From contig CAMDKK010000011.1 in the NCBI GenBank assembly GCA_945901045.1, positions 1 through 64,000 on the forward strand: a stretch of DNA of 64,000 bases, written 5' to 3'. Position 1 is the first letter of the stretch. Each line of letters begins with the position of its first letter. Below are positions 27,053 to 35,046 of this stretch, piece by piece. The position numbers were made by a program, and so were the translations under genes. The notes under the pieces are model-generated. The model searched no databases and was not told the origin of the DNA. It was given only the letters and a program-made list of their open reading frames with translations. The DNA comes from Limnohabitans sp. Rim8 (GTDB taxonomy: Bacteria > Pseudomonadota > Gammaproteobacteria > Burkholderiales > Burkholderiaceae_C).

Positions 27053-28788
27053 ACCTGAGCAAGCGCGAGTTCATCCAGGTCATGGGGGCCGGCACCATGG
27101 CCGGTCTGGCCATGGGGCAATATGCCCAAGCCAGTGCGCCCACTGCGGCCAATGGACTTTACGACATCCCGGCCTTTGGGCAGGTCTCGTTTCTGCACAT
27201 GACCGACTGCCATGCGCAGCTCAAACCTGTTCACTTTCGCGAGCCGCACATCAACCTGGGCGTGGGGGCGATGCAAGACCACTTGCCGCACCTGGTGGGC
27301 ATGCATTTGCTGCAGGCTGCCCGGGTCCGACCGGATACGGCGCAAGCCCATGCCTTGACGCATTTGAACTTTGCAACCGCGGCCAAGCGCTTCGGCAAAG
27401 TCGGTGGTTTTGCCCATTTGGCGACCTTGGTGAAACGCATGAAGGCCAGTCGCCCTGGCGCTTTGCTGCTCGATGGTGGCGACACCTGGCAAGGCTCGGG
27501 CACCAGTTTGTGGACCCACGGGCAAGACATGGTGGAGGCCTGCAAATTGCTGGGCGTAGACATCATGACGGGGCACTGGGAGTTCACCTTGGGCATGGAC
27601 AGGGTCAAGGAAATCATTGAAAAAGACTTTGCAGGCCAAATTGACTTTGTGGCTCAAAACGTGAAGACCACTGATTTTGGCGACCCCGTCTTCAAGCCCT
27701 ATGTGTTTCGCGAAATCAATGGCGTGCGTTGCGCCATCATCGGCCAGGCTTTCCCCTACACGCCGATTGCCAACCCCCGTTACATGGTGGCCGACTGGAC
27801 CTTTGGCATCCAGGACGAAAACATGCAAGCCATGGTCGACGAAACGCGTGGCAAAGGCGCACAGGTCGTGGTGCTGCTGAGTCACAACGGGATGGATGTG
27901 GACCTCAAAATGGCCAGCCGGGTGCGCGGCATTGACGCCATTCTGGGCGGCCATACGCATGACGGCATGCCGGTGGCCACGCTGGTCAGCAATCCGGGCG
28001 GCAAAACCATTGTCACCAACGCAGGCTCCAACGGCAAGTTTTTGGGGGTGCTTGATTTGGAAGTGAAAGACAAAAAAGTCAGCGACTTCCGTTACAAGCT
28101 CTTGCCTGTGTTTTCAAACATGTTGCCCGCAGACCAAGCCATGGACGCCCTGATCACGAAAGTGCGTGCGCCCTATGAGGCCCAACTTTCTGAGAAGCTG
28201 GGCGTCTCAGAAGGCTTGCTGTACCGCCGAGGCAATTTCAATGGCACAGGCGACCAGCTGCTGATTGACGCATTGCTGGATGTGCAAAATGCCGAGATCG
28301 CTTTGTCGCCAGGATTCCGATGGGGCACGACCCTGCTACCGGGCCAGGCCATCACCCGTGAGTGGCTGATGGACATGACTGCCACCACGTATTCGTATGC
28401 GACGGTGACCCAGATGAGCGGTCAAGCCCTCAAGACCATTCTGGAAGATGTGGCAGACAACCTGTTTAACCCCGATCCCTACTACCAACAAGGCGGCGAT
28501 ATGGTTCGCGTGGGGGGGTTGACTTACAGTTGCAACCCATTGGCCCGCATGGGCTCACGCATTGGCGACATGCGATTGAAGGGCCGCTTGATCGAGTCTG
28601 GCAAGACCTACAAAGTTGCGGGATGGGCGCCTGTGGCCGAAGAAGCCCGCCATCAAGGTCACCCGAAAGTGTGGGATGTGGTTGCGCAGTGGCTGGGGCA
28701 TCAGCCGGGGGGTCGCGTCCCTGCACGCACACTCAACACGCCCAAGCTCACTGGGGCCTTGCCGAACAAGGGTTACGTCCCCGTTTAA
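27049..28788 (+). CDS. soxB: Thiosulfohydrolase SoxB
   Basis: A 579-residue di-manganese enzyme releasing sulfate from SoxY-bound S-thiosulfonate. The GTG start at 27049 overlaps the soxX stop and gives a Tat-like N-terminus (SKREFIQVMGAGTMAG). The metallophosphatase part contains SFLHMTDCHAQLKP (near 45), LLDGGDTWQGSG (near 140), LLSHNGMDVDLK (near 280) and the His pair GGHTHDGMP (near 300). The 5'-nucleotidase C-terminal domain follows from about residue 370. It is the last gene of the soxWYZAXB run. SoxB presence is the standard marker of a working Sox pathway. Confidence 0.96.
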   Translation: MNLSKREFIQVMGAGTMAGLAMGQYAQASAPTAANGLYDIPAFGQVSFLHMTDCHAQLKPVHFREPHINLGVGAMQDHLPHLVGMHLLQAARVRPDTAQAHALTHLNFATAAKRFGKVGGFAHLATLVKRMKASRPGALLLDGGDTWQGSGTSLWTHGQDMVEACKLLGVDIMTGHWEFTLGMDRVKEIIEKDFAGQIDFVAQNVKTTDFGDPVFKPYVFREINGVRCAIIGQAFPYTPIANPRYMVADWTFGIQDENMQAMVDETRGKGAQVVVLLSHNGMDVDLKMASRVRGIDAILGGHTHDGMPVATLVSNPGGKTIVTNAGSNGKFLGVLDLEVKDKKVSDFRYKLLPVFSNMLPADQAMDALITKVRAPYEAQLSEKLGVSEGLLYRRGNFNGTGDQLLIDALLDVQNAEIALSPGFRWGTTLLPGQAITREWLMDMTATTYSYATVTQMSGQALKTILEDVADNLFNPDPYYQQGGDMVRVGGLTYSCNPLARMGSRIGDMRLKGRLIESGKTYKVAGWAPVAEEARHQGHPKVWDVVAQWLGHQPGGRVPARTLNTPKLTGALPNKGYVPV

Positions 28789-28841
28789 TCGGGATGGTCT
28801 GAAAGCTGAGTAACGCAAATTTCAATCTTTAGACCTGTGAC

Positions 28842-29462
28842 ATGACCACCTTTGCCAACCCCAAAGCCCGCTGGGACTACCGTTTTGCGAGACCCGACTA
28901 TATTTTTGGCACCGAACCGAATGCCTTTCTGGCCAGTCAAAAAGACCGCTTGCCCCAAGGCAAGGCCTTGGCTGTAGCCGATGGCGAAGGACGCAACAGT
29001 GTTTGGCTGGCCCAGCAGGGCCTGCAAGTCGATGCCTTTGATTTTTCAGAACCGGCCGTGGCCAAGGCCCGCCATCTGGCCGAGCTTCGTCAGGTGAAAG
29101 TGGCGTTCCATTTGAGCGACTGGCAGTCTTTCGCCTGGCCCTCAGCGCACTACGATTGCGTGGTCGGCATCTTTTTTCAGTTTGTGGACACAGAAGATCG
29201 CGCGGTCCTTTTTAAATCCATGAGCGACAGCCTCAAGCCCGGCGGTCTGATGTTGATTCAAGGCTACAGTCCTGCGCAATTGAAGTTCAACACCGGTGGA
29301 CCCGGCGAGTTGTCGCATCTTTATGACGAAGACCTGATGCATGCTTCTTTCCCCGGGTACCACGTTCTTGAACTGCGAACCTATGAAGCACAGGTTCAAG
29401 AAGGTGCTGCCCACCGGGGCATGTCAGGTTTGCTGGGCTTTGCTGCGACCAAACCTGCTTGA
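28842..29462 (+). CDS. Class I SAM-dependent methyltransferase
   Basis: A 206-residue cytoplasmic methyltransferase of the TehB-like group. The opening WDYRFARPDYIFGTEPNAFL is characteristic, and AVADGEGRNSVWLAQQG (near 47-63) is the SAM-binding motif I, with DFSEPAVAKA as motif II. The natural substrate is unknown; tellurite, selenite or thiol methylation has been reported for relatives. It starts 53 bases after soxB in the same direction and could be co-transcribed. Confidence 0.8.
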   Translation: MTTFANPKARWDYRFARPDYIFGTEPNAFLASQKDRLPQGKALAVADGEGRNSVWLAQQGLQVDAFDFSEPAVAKARHLAELRQVKVAFHLSDWQSFAWPSAHYDCVVGIFFQFVDTEDRAVLFKSMSDSLKPGGLMLIQGYSPAQLKFNTGGPGELSHLYDEDLMHASFPGYHVLELRTYEAQVQEGAAHRGMSGLLGFAATKPA

Positions 29463-29471
29463 GGCGTTTTT

Positions 29472-30929
29472 TCAGACCGCCGGTTGCGCCTGAACGCCAC
29501 TTACTTTATCGACGCCCCACGATGTCCAGTACATGGCCAAGCCGGTCACCACGCCATACACACCCATGGCTACACCGACCAAGGCAAACATGTCAGCGGC
29601 GCTGGCGCCGGTGCGCAGCATCCACAAGCCTCCTGCGGCGACCATCACCAAACGAACCGTGCCCGCCAGCACAGGCCCCAGTAATTTGCCCGACCCTTGT
29701 GATGCGAAATACAAGCACAAGCCGAATCCAAAGAGTGCGTACCAGGGTCCGACCCACTCAAAATAGCTTTGGGCATAAGACTGTACCGCCAGCGAGTCTG
29801 TGAACAGCTGGCTCCAGGCGTTGGGGTAGAAAGAAACGACGGCGCCCACCACGCCAATCATCAGGGCAGCCATGGTGGAGCCCGTCCAGGCCACGCGGCG
29901 GGCCCGCTGCACCATGCCCGCACCCATGGCCACGCCAACCATCGGGACGCAGGCGACCCCAATCGCAAAGGTGATCGGGATCAGTAAAAACTCCAGACGT
30001 GTGCCAATGCCGTAGCCGGCCAGGGCTTCGGTGCCGAATTGCGAGACCAGTCGCGTCAATATCAAGATGGTCACAACAGTCTGGATGGAGGAGATGCTGG
30101 CGAGGGCCCCGACTTTCAAAATGTCATGAAAGTCAGCCCAGCGCAGGGGTCCTTTGAAAACCAGTCGCACCCGACTGGCCGGCGATTGAAGGTAGATGCC
30201 AAGGTACAAGGCACCGCCGGTGAAGGCGATCAACTGCCCCATGGCGATACCCGCCATGCCGAAACCAGGCACAGGGCCCCAGCCCAGCCCCAAAATGCCG
30301 CCCAGAACCACCTGAAACAAAGACACAGTGAGCAAGACCGCAGAGGGTATTTTCATATTGCCCGAGCCACGGATAACCGAGGCAAAAGCATTGGTCAACC
30401 AAATACTCACCGAGCCCATGAATACCACGGCCGCATACAGTGAAGCCTGATTCAAGGCTTCGCCCGAGCCCCCGATGGTTTCCAGCAATTCCATGCGAAA
30501 GACGCCAAACAGGACGGTAAAAAGCAGGCCCATGCCCAAAGCAATGATGCTGGCGTGCAGGGCAAGGGACTGCGCCCTGTCCTCGCGCCCGGCGCCCAAT
30601 GCACGGCTCACGGCAGACGAAATGCCGCCGCCCATCGAGCCGGAAGACAGCATTTGTTGCAACATGATCAAGGGAAAAACCAAGGCCATGCCCGCCAAAG
30701 GCACGGTACCCAATTGCCCCACGTAACTGGTTTCGGCGATGGTTACCAAGGCCGAGGCGATCATGGCCAACATATTGGGAAAACCCAAACGCCAGATTGT
30801 CGGGAGGATCGGGGCCATCAAAAGCGGGTGCGTGGATTGCATGCGGCAACTGTAGGCGGATGAGGCTGGGTGGGCTGTCACATCGGTAGCCAAAGGGGGA
30901 GGGCAAGTCAGAAGTTTCTTGGGTTTCAT
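29472..30929 (-). CDS. MATE family efflux transporter
   Basis: A 485-residue membrane protein of the NorM/DinF-type cation-coupled multidrug exporters, with about twelve transmembrane segments in two similar halves. Typical features are IASALVTIAETSYVGQLG (near 56-73), SGSMGGGISSAVSRALGAG (near 97-115) and the second-half PITFAIGVACVPMVGVAMG (near 316). About 30 residues precede the first conserved part (MAPILPTIWRLGFPNML), so a downstream start at residue 30 is possible. It is convergent with the methyltransferase. The substrate is unknown. Confidence 0.9.
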   Translation of the reverse strand: MKPKKLLTCPPPLATDVTAHPASSAYSCRMQSTHPLLMAPILPTIWRLGFPNMLAMIASALVTIAETSYVGQLGTVPLAGMALVFPLIMLQQMLSSGSMGGGISSAVSRALGAGREDRAQSLALHASIIALGMGLLFTVLFGVFRMELLETIGGSGEALNQASLYAAVVFMGSVSIWLTNAFASVIRGSGNMKIPSAVLLTVSLFQVVLGGILGLGWGPVPGFGMAGIAMGQLIAFTGGALYLGIYLQSPASRVRLVFKGPLRWADFHDILKVGALASISSIQTVVTILILTRLVSQFGTEALAGYGIGTRLEFLLIPITFAIGVACVPMVGVAMGAGMVQRARRVAWTGSTMAALMIGVVGAVVSFYPNAWSQLFTDSLAVQSYAQSYFEWVGPWYALFGFGLCLYFASQGSGKLLGPVLAGTVRLVMVAAGGLWMLRTGASAADMFALVGVAMGVYGVVTGLAMYWTSWGVDKVSGVQAQPAV

Positions 30930-30932
30930 CTG

Positions 30933-31671
30933 CCCTCAAGTATTCCTATCTCGTACCGATAAATAGAAGGTTACAAATCCAATGACTTTGAGTGCGAGCG
31001 TTACCAAATTGAGTGCAAGCATTACCAAGTCCAATGCTTTAGAAGCCAGATTTGTCTTATATTTCTTCGCTCTCTCCTGCCAACTTTGCCAGCCTTTCGG
31101 CCGCAAGGATTTCTGCACTGTTGCCGCAGGACTTTAAGTCTCTCTCCAAACCCCAGCTTGGGGCCATGACGGCCACTCAAATCGGTGCCATTGAGTCAGT
31201 TGATATGGCGGCGTTGAACAAAAGCCAGATCGCTGCCTTCAACCCCCAAGCCCTTGCCAGTGGGCTGCCTACTTTCCTCACAAGCAATACTCTGACTGCT
31301 CTGCCCGCGAATGTCACTTCCGGTTTGACCATCCCCCAAATCGGTCAGTTCAGTACATCCTTGGTCAACGCCAGCATGGTGCAGATGAGCGCAGCCCAGA
31401 TAGGTGGCATCAGCACTTCAGTGATCAGCACCATCGGCAACAATGTGTTGGGCGCCTTGAGCGGCATTCAACTCAATGCGCTGAAACCCCTACAGATAGC
31501 GCAACTCAGCACAGGCCAACTCAGCGGTCTCACGTCAGAGAAGGTCGGCACGCTCTCGGCGGCGTGGCTGAACAAACTCACGGAACCTCAGATTCAGAGC
31601 TTCGCCGCTTCATCTTTCACATTGACCCAACTCAAGGGCTTGGACACTGTCCATGTCAAGGCCTTGTCCGG
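30933..31671 (+). repeat. Direct repeat copy A (leader plus first ~206 codons)
   Basis: This segment is closely similar to copy B at 38086-38803. Shared stretches include CTCGTACCGAT, AATAGAAG, AGAAGCCAGATTTGTCTT and long runs within the coding part. Similarity begins right beside the MATE gene start and ends abruptly at the codons for ALSG. Copy A carries an extra 21 bases, a tandem imperfect duplication at 30988-31029, in its leader. Confidence 0.85.
30988..31029 (+). repeat. Imperfect 21-bp tandem duplication in the leader of copy A
   Basis: Two consecutive 21-base units (30988-31008 and 31009-31029), each of the form TTGAGTGC-AGC-TTACCAA, differ at a few positions. The second repeat locus (copy B) has only one unit. 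The length is a multiple of three and keeps open an upstream frame that starts at ATG 30982. Confidence 0.7.
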
Positions 31672-33469
31672 TACGCAAGTTGCCGCCTTGGGTACAGCCC
31701 AGCTGGGGGTTTTGGCGGCCAAGCAGATTGCCGCCATCGATGCCGACGACGTAGGCATGATGACCGCAAACCAGTTCACCGTCTTGACACAACCGCAGTT
31801 AAAAGCGCTGACCACCGGGCAGGTTGACAAGCTCGACAGCGCCAAAGTCCTGACCATCACCGCCAAAAACATAGCCAGCCTGTCTTACCAACAAATTCAG
31901 CACTTCAGTGACGATGTGGTCACAAACTTGAGCGGACAACAACTCGGGGCACTGACCAAGCAGCAGATCGCCACAGGATTAGATGGTCGCAAGATTGGTT
32001 TGCTCAGCGCAGACCAGGTTAAGAGCTTTAGCAGAATCCAGATTCAGGCACTGACCAACCCTCAAGTTGCTGCACTCTCCGTTGATGACCTGACGGCGCT
32101 CACAAACACACAGTTGACCGCATTCAAGGTCGATCAACTGGGCAGCTTTACCAACGCGCAAATTACATGGGTTTATGACAACAAGCTCAATGCTGGATTT
32201 GCAAAAGGGCAGTTGAATAAGATCAATGAACTCTTTGCGGCCCTTCCGTGGACTCGGCTGGTGGGCGGCACGGGTTTCGATTATGCCTTTTCAGTCGCCG
32301 CCGCTGCAGATGGCTCGGTCTATGTTGCTGGAGGGACCGACGGCTCCATCGACGGCCAGGCCAGCGATGGCGGAGCTGACGGATTTGTCACCAAGTACGC
32401 GGCCGAAGGCACCAAGCAGTGGACCCAGTTGGTCGGCGGCAAATGGGGTTACGATCAGGGTCAATCAGTCGCCACTGCTGCTGATGGCTCCGTCTATGTT
32501 GCTGGAACCACCAGCGTTTCCATCGACGGCCAGGCTAACAATGGCGAACGGGACAGCTTTGTAATGAAGTTCGCGGCCGACGGTACCAAGCAGTGGACCC
32601 GACTGGGCGGTGGCGCGGGTGCCGATTATGGCCAATCAGTCGCCACCGCTGCCGATGGCTCGGTCTATGTTGCTGGAACCACCAACTCCGCATCTATCGA
32701 CGGCCAGGCCAAACTTGGCGGCTCTGACGGCTTTGTCACCAGATATGCTGCCGACGGCACCAAGCAGTGGACCCGGATGGTTGGAGGTACAAGGTGGGGT
32801 ATCGGAAATACAGGTTGGGATTCTGGCTTTTCAGTTGCCACCGCTCCCGATGGCTCGGTCTATGTGGCAGGATTCACCAACGGCTCCATCGACGGCCAGG
32901 CCAACCTTGGCAGCAATGACAGCTTTGTGACTAAATACGCGGCCAACGGCACCAGGCAGTGGACCCGGCTGGCTGGTGGCGAGGGTCAAGACTATGGCAC
33001 TTCAGTCGCCACCGCTGCCGATGGCTCGGTCTATGTGGCTGGATACACCCTCAGCCCCATCGACGGCCAGGCCTACCTTGGTGGCAACTCAGACGGCTTT
33101 GTCATCAAATACGCGGCCGACGGCACCAAGCAGTGGACCCGGTTGGCGGGTGGTACGGGTACCGATCAGGGCAATTCAGTCGCAACTGCTGCCGATGGCT
33201 CGGTCTATGTTGCTGGAGTCACCTCCGGATCTATCGATGGCCAAGCCAACCTTGGCGGCAACTTCGACAGTTTTGTGATCAAGTTCGCGGCCAACGGCAC
33301 AAAGCAGTGGACCCGGCTGGCCGGTGGCACGGGTCAAGATTCTGCCTTTTCGGTCGCTCCTGCTGCTGATGGCTCGGTCTATGTGGCTGGATCCACCAAC
33401 GGCTCCATCGACGGCCAGGCCAACCATGGCCGCGTAGACGGGTTTGTCAGCAAGCTTGTCGTTACATAA
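31052..33469 (+). CDS. Helical-repeat plus seven-blade SBBP beta-propeller protein
   Basis: An 805-residue protein with two repeat regions. Residues 1 to about 398 are degenerate short repeats of the type LSxxQIxALxxxQIAAL, predicted to form a helical solenoid. Residues ~399-805 are seven copies of a ~57-residue unit with the core ADGSVYVAG-TxGSIDGQA and ending DGTKQWTRL, matching beta-propeller (SBBP) repeats, so one complete seven-blade propeller is likely. The start is a TTG at 31052 following an in-frame TAG at 31040; only a weak AGAAG precedes it. No classical signal peptide is seen. Such proteins are usually surface-associated or secreted. Function unknown; the first 206 codons are duplicated at 38.2 kb. 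Confidence 0.72.
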   Translation: MSYISSLSPANFASLSAARISALLPQDFKSLSKPQLGAMTATQIGAIESVDMAALNKSQIAAFNPQALASGLPTFLTSNTLTALPANVTSGLTIPQIGQFSTSLVNASMVQMSAAQIGGISTSVISTIGNNVLGALSGIQLNALKPLQIAQLSTGQLSGLTSEKVGTLSAAWLNKLTEPQIQSFAASSFTLTQLKGLDTVHVKALSGTQVAALGTAQLGVLAAKQIAAIDADDVGMMTANQFTVLTQPQLKALTTGQVDKLDSAKVLTITAKNIASLSYQQIQHFSDDVVTNLSGQQLGALTKQQIATGLDGRKIGLLSADQVKSFSRIQIQALTNPQVAALSVDDLTALTNTQLTAFKVDQLGSFTNAQITWVYDNKLNAGFAKGQLNKINELFAALPWTRLVGGTGFDYAFSVAAAADGSVYVAGGTDGSIDGQASDGGADGFVTKYAAEGTKQWTQLVGGKWGYDQGQSVATAADGSVYVAGTTSVSIDGQANNGERDSFVMKFAADGTKQWTRLGGGAGADYGQSVATAADGSVYVAGTTNSASIDGQAKLGGSDGFVTRYAADGTKQWTRMVGGTRWGIGNTGWDSGFSVATAPDGSVYVAGFTNGSIDGQANLGSNDSFVTKYAANGTRQWTRLAGGEGQDYGTSVATAADGSVYVAGYTLSPIDGQAYLGGNSDGFVIKYAADGTKQWTRLAGGTGTDQGNSVATAADGSVYVAGVTSGSIDGQANLGGNFDSFVIKFAANGTKQWTRLAGGTGQDSAFSVAPAADGSVYVAGSTNGSIDGQANHGRVDGFVSKLVVT
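32249..33466 (+). repeat. Seven tandem repeats of ~170 bp (propeller blades)
   Basis: Seven units, each containing GATGGCTCGGTCTATGT and ATCGACGGCCAGGC, encode the SBBP blades. Near-identity at the DNA level, including silent positions, indicates recent amplification or gene conversion between blades. Blade 4 has a small insertion (WGIGNTG). The units are direct in-frame protein repeats, without spacers. Confidence 0.9.
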
Positions 33470-33964
33470 GCAAGAGGTCATTGAGGAGGCGTCTTGGCAG
33501 GGCCGTATCTTGGCCTTTGGCCAATAGCGTGATCCATTAGGGCGTTCGATTGGGGCGCTCCATTAGGCCGCGCCATCAGTGCGCTCATCCCGCTTTCATG
33601 CTGCGCATCGAGCCCGCTTCGCGCTCTCGCCCCGTGCGGGTTTCAATCGGGGCGAGGCTCTTCAGGGACGTGCAAGCACACCCCTGGCCGCACGGCATAC
33701 CCCACATACAGACGCACAACACATCGGCGTTATGCGTTGACACTTTTAAGCACAAGAGGCCAATTCGTTTTCAGCACATACGAGCCACCTGGTGGCTCTC
33801 AGCAGACATCTCGAACGTGGAGTTCCCTCGTTTTCCCGTAAAAATTACGATAGTGCAACATTCTTTCTCGCACACAACTGGTTGCGGGTTTTGCCTGTTC
33901 GGCAGATGTAGGATCGGCACATGGAACGCGACCGATCTATTCGGTGCCTAGAAGTGAGTGAGTG
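33470..33964. other. Intergenic stretch without a supported gene
   Basis: About 500 bases between the propeller gene and the ATPase remnant. Open frames exist on the plus strand (for example 33550-33951) but lack ribosome sites and any recognisable protein pattern. No terminator hairpin with a T-run, RNA gene or mobile-element end was recognised. Confidence 0.5.
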
Positions 33965-34099
33965 GCCGCGGTCGGGATCAGTTAGCGTCCGATCAACATA
34001 AAGACGGCGGATCGCGTCTTGTTGCCATGCATCTTGCAACTGCGACCATTTGTGTATTTCTTGAAGAATTGTTAAAAAAAGCTCACTTTTTGTGTTCAT
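33965..34099 (-). pseudogene. Remnant of the N-terminus of an AAA-type ATPase gene
   Basis: Reading leftwards from ATG 34099, about 44 codons (ILQEIHKWSQLQD, then WQQDAIRRLYVDRTLTD) resemble the conserved opening of large AAA-type ATPases found in phage-defence and DNA-processing loci, in which a W-x(4)-WQxDALRRL-x(5)-LTxxD pattern is common. After DPD the frame continues to 33845 with Arg/Ser-rich residues of no family character, so the rest of the gene is lost. Its start lies only 30 bases from the outer end of the Tn3-type repeat at 34130, so arrival of that element may have separated the gene from its promoter. Identification rests on pattern memory. Confidence 0.42.
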
Positions 34100-34129
34100 T
34101 ATGCTTCTATCTAGACGCGTGGCGGCATT

Positions 34130-34167
34130 GGGGACGCTGTAGAAAACGGAATTTAAAGCACGTTAAG
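34130..34167 (+). repeat. Left 38-bp Tn3-type terminal inverted repeat
   Basis: It begins GGGGACGCTGTAG at the outside and ends GCACGTTAAG inside. It pairs with 35047-35084 with four mismatches over 38 positions. Confidence 0.8.
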
Positions 34168-34181
34168 CCAATTGCCAATAA

Positions 34182-34194
34182 AACCAACTAGGTT
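34182..34194 (+). promoter_or_regulatory. MqsA-type operator
   Basis: AACC-AACTA-GGTT is an interrupted palindrome just upstream of mqsR (ATG 34206). MqsA of E. coli represses its own operon at AACCT-AGGTT palindromes, and this site fits apart from one base in the left half. It lies 15 bases inside the left Tn3-type repeat, so regulation travels with the element. Confidence 0.6.
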
Positions 34195-34205
34195 AAAATT
34201 CACCC

Positions 34206-34502
34206 ATGGAGAAACCAACACCACATTGCAAGCTGACCGAGGTCAAAGCCTTCGTTGAAGCAGGCAAAGTACGTGCGACCCATTCAGCCAGGCTTGGGGC
34301 CTCGGCATTGGGGTTGGATCTGACTGACATGCTGGCAGTGGTTATGGCGCTCACCACTGCTGACTTTTACAAGAGTATGACCACGTATGGCGATCACACG
34401 GTATGGCAAGACGTGTACCGCCCCAGCACGCAAGCTGGCGATGTGTATCTGAAATTGACGGTCATTGATGATGTGCTGATCGTGTCCTTTAAGGAGCTAT
34501 GA
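34206..34502 (+). CDS. mqsR: MqsR toxin, GCU-specific mRNA interferase
   Basis: A 98-residue RelE-fold endoribonuclease that cleaves mRNA at GC(U/A) in the characterised homologue. The opening MEKPTPHCKLTEVKAFVEAG and the C-terminal DFYKSMTTYGDHTVWQDVYR, then VYLKLTVIDDVLIVSFKE, are near-diagnostic; K, Y and R residues of the active site are kept. The toxin precedes its antitoxin, as in E. coli mqsRA. The gene stop overlaps a possible mqsA start. Confidence 0.93.
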   Translation: MEKPTPHCKLTEVKAFVEAGKVRATHSARLGASALGLDLTDMLAVVMALTTADFYKSMTTYGDHTVWQDVYRPSTQAGDVYLKLTVIDDVLIVSFKEL

Positions 34503-34504
34503 AC

Positions 34505-34906
34505 ATGAAATGTCCTGTTTGCGGTGCGGCCCAATTGATCCACGATACCCGGGACTTGCTCTACACCTACAAAGGCGAGACCACCACCATTTCCGCGGTG
34601 ACGGCTGACTTTTGCCCTGCCTGTGATGAATCCATCACCAACATGATGGAGACCGAACGCGTCATGCGTGAGATGCAAGCGTTCAACAAACAGGTGAACG
34701 CGGCCATTGTTGACCCTAGTTTCATCATCAATGTGCGCAAGAAACTAGACCTTGGGCAGCGCGAGGCCGCCGAAATCTTTGGCGGTGGCATCAATGCTTT
34801 TTCGCGCTATGAGAACGGCAAGACCAAGCCGCCGCTGGCCTTGGTTAAGCTGTTCAAGTTACTGGATCGTCACCCTGATCTGCTCACCGAGATCAGAAGC
34901 GCCTGA
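34505..34906 (+). CDS. mqsA: MqsA antitoxin, zinc-binding HTH repressor
   Basis: About 133 residues from ATG 34505, chosen because AAGGAG lies eight bases upstream; ATG 34499 is too close. Zinc is bound by C3, C6, C37 and C40, the same positions as in E. coli MqsA. The C-terminal Xre-type helix-turn-helix spans about residues 70-125 (LGQREAAEIFGGGINAFSRYENG). It neutralises MqsR and represses the operon. A protein of normal length without defects. Confidence 0.93.
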   Translation: MKCPVCGAAQLIHDTRDLLYTYKGETTTISAVTADFCPACDESITNMMETERVMREMQAFNKQVNAAIVDPSFIINVRKKLDLGQREAAEIFGGGINAFSRYENGKTKPPLALVKLFKLLDRHPDLLTEIRSA

Positions 34907-35046
34907 CTTACTCAAAACGTGCCGTTCTGCCCCCTGCCGAGCGAAAACGATTTTCGAGATCGCTGCGTCCACATCGTCGCTACGCCGCGCCACCTTCTTA
35001 GCAAGCCTTTTCGCAAACCATTGTTTGCAAGAAGCAATCGCCAGAC
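34907..35046. other. Right arm of the Tn3-type element: two short dyads
   Basis: Between mqsA and the right terminal repeat there is no gene. CGAAAA-CGA-TTTTCG (34942-34956) and GCAAAC-CATT-GTTTGC (35013-35028) are perfect dyads. They could be terminators or remnants of a resolution (res) site, but neither carries a proper T-run, and resolvase subsites cannot be confirmed by eye. Confidence 0.35.

Noticed and set aside
32249-33466. Possible CRISPR-like array because of regular ~170-bp repeats
   Set aside because: The repeats are in-frame protein repeats (propeller blades), far too long and without unique spacers.
33720-33760. attC-like site of an integron cassette (GTTATGC near 33730)
   Set aside because: No complementary core site or foldable arm pair was found, and no integrase is nearby.
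33550-33951. Plus-strand open frame in the gap after the propeller gene
   Set aside because: No ribosome site, an unusual Arg/His/Cys composition and no protein pattern.
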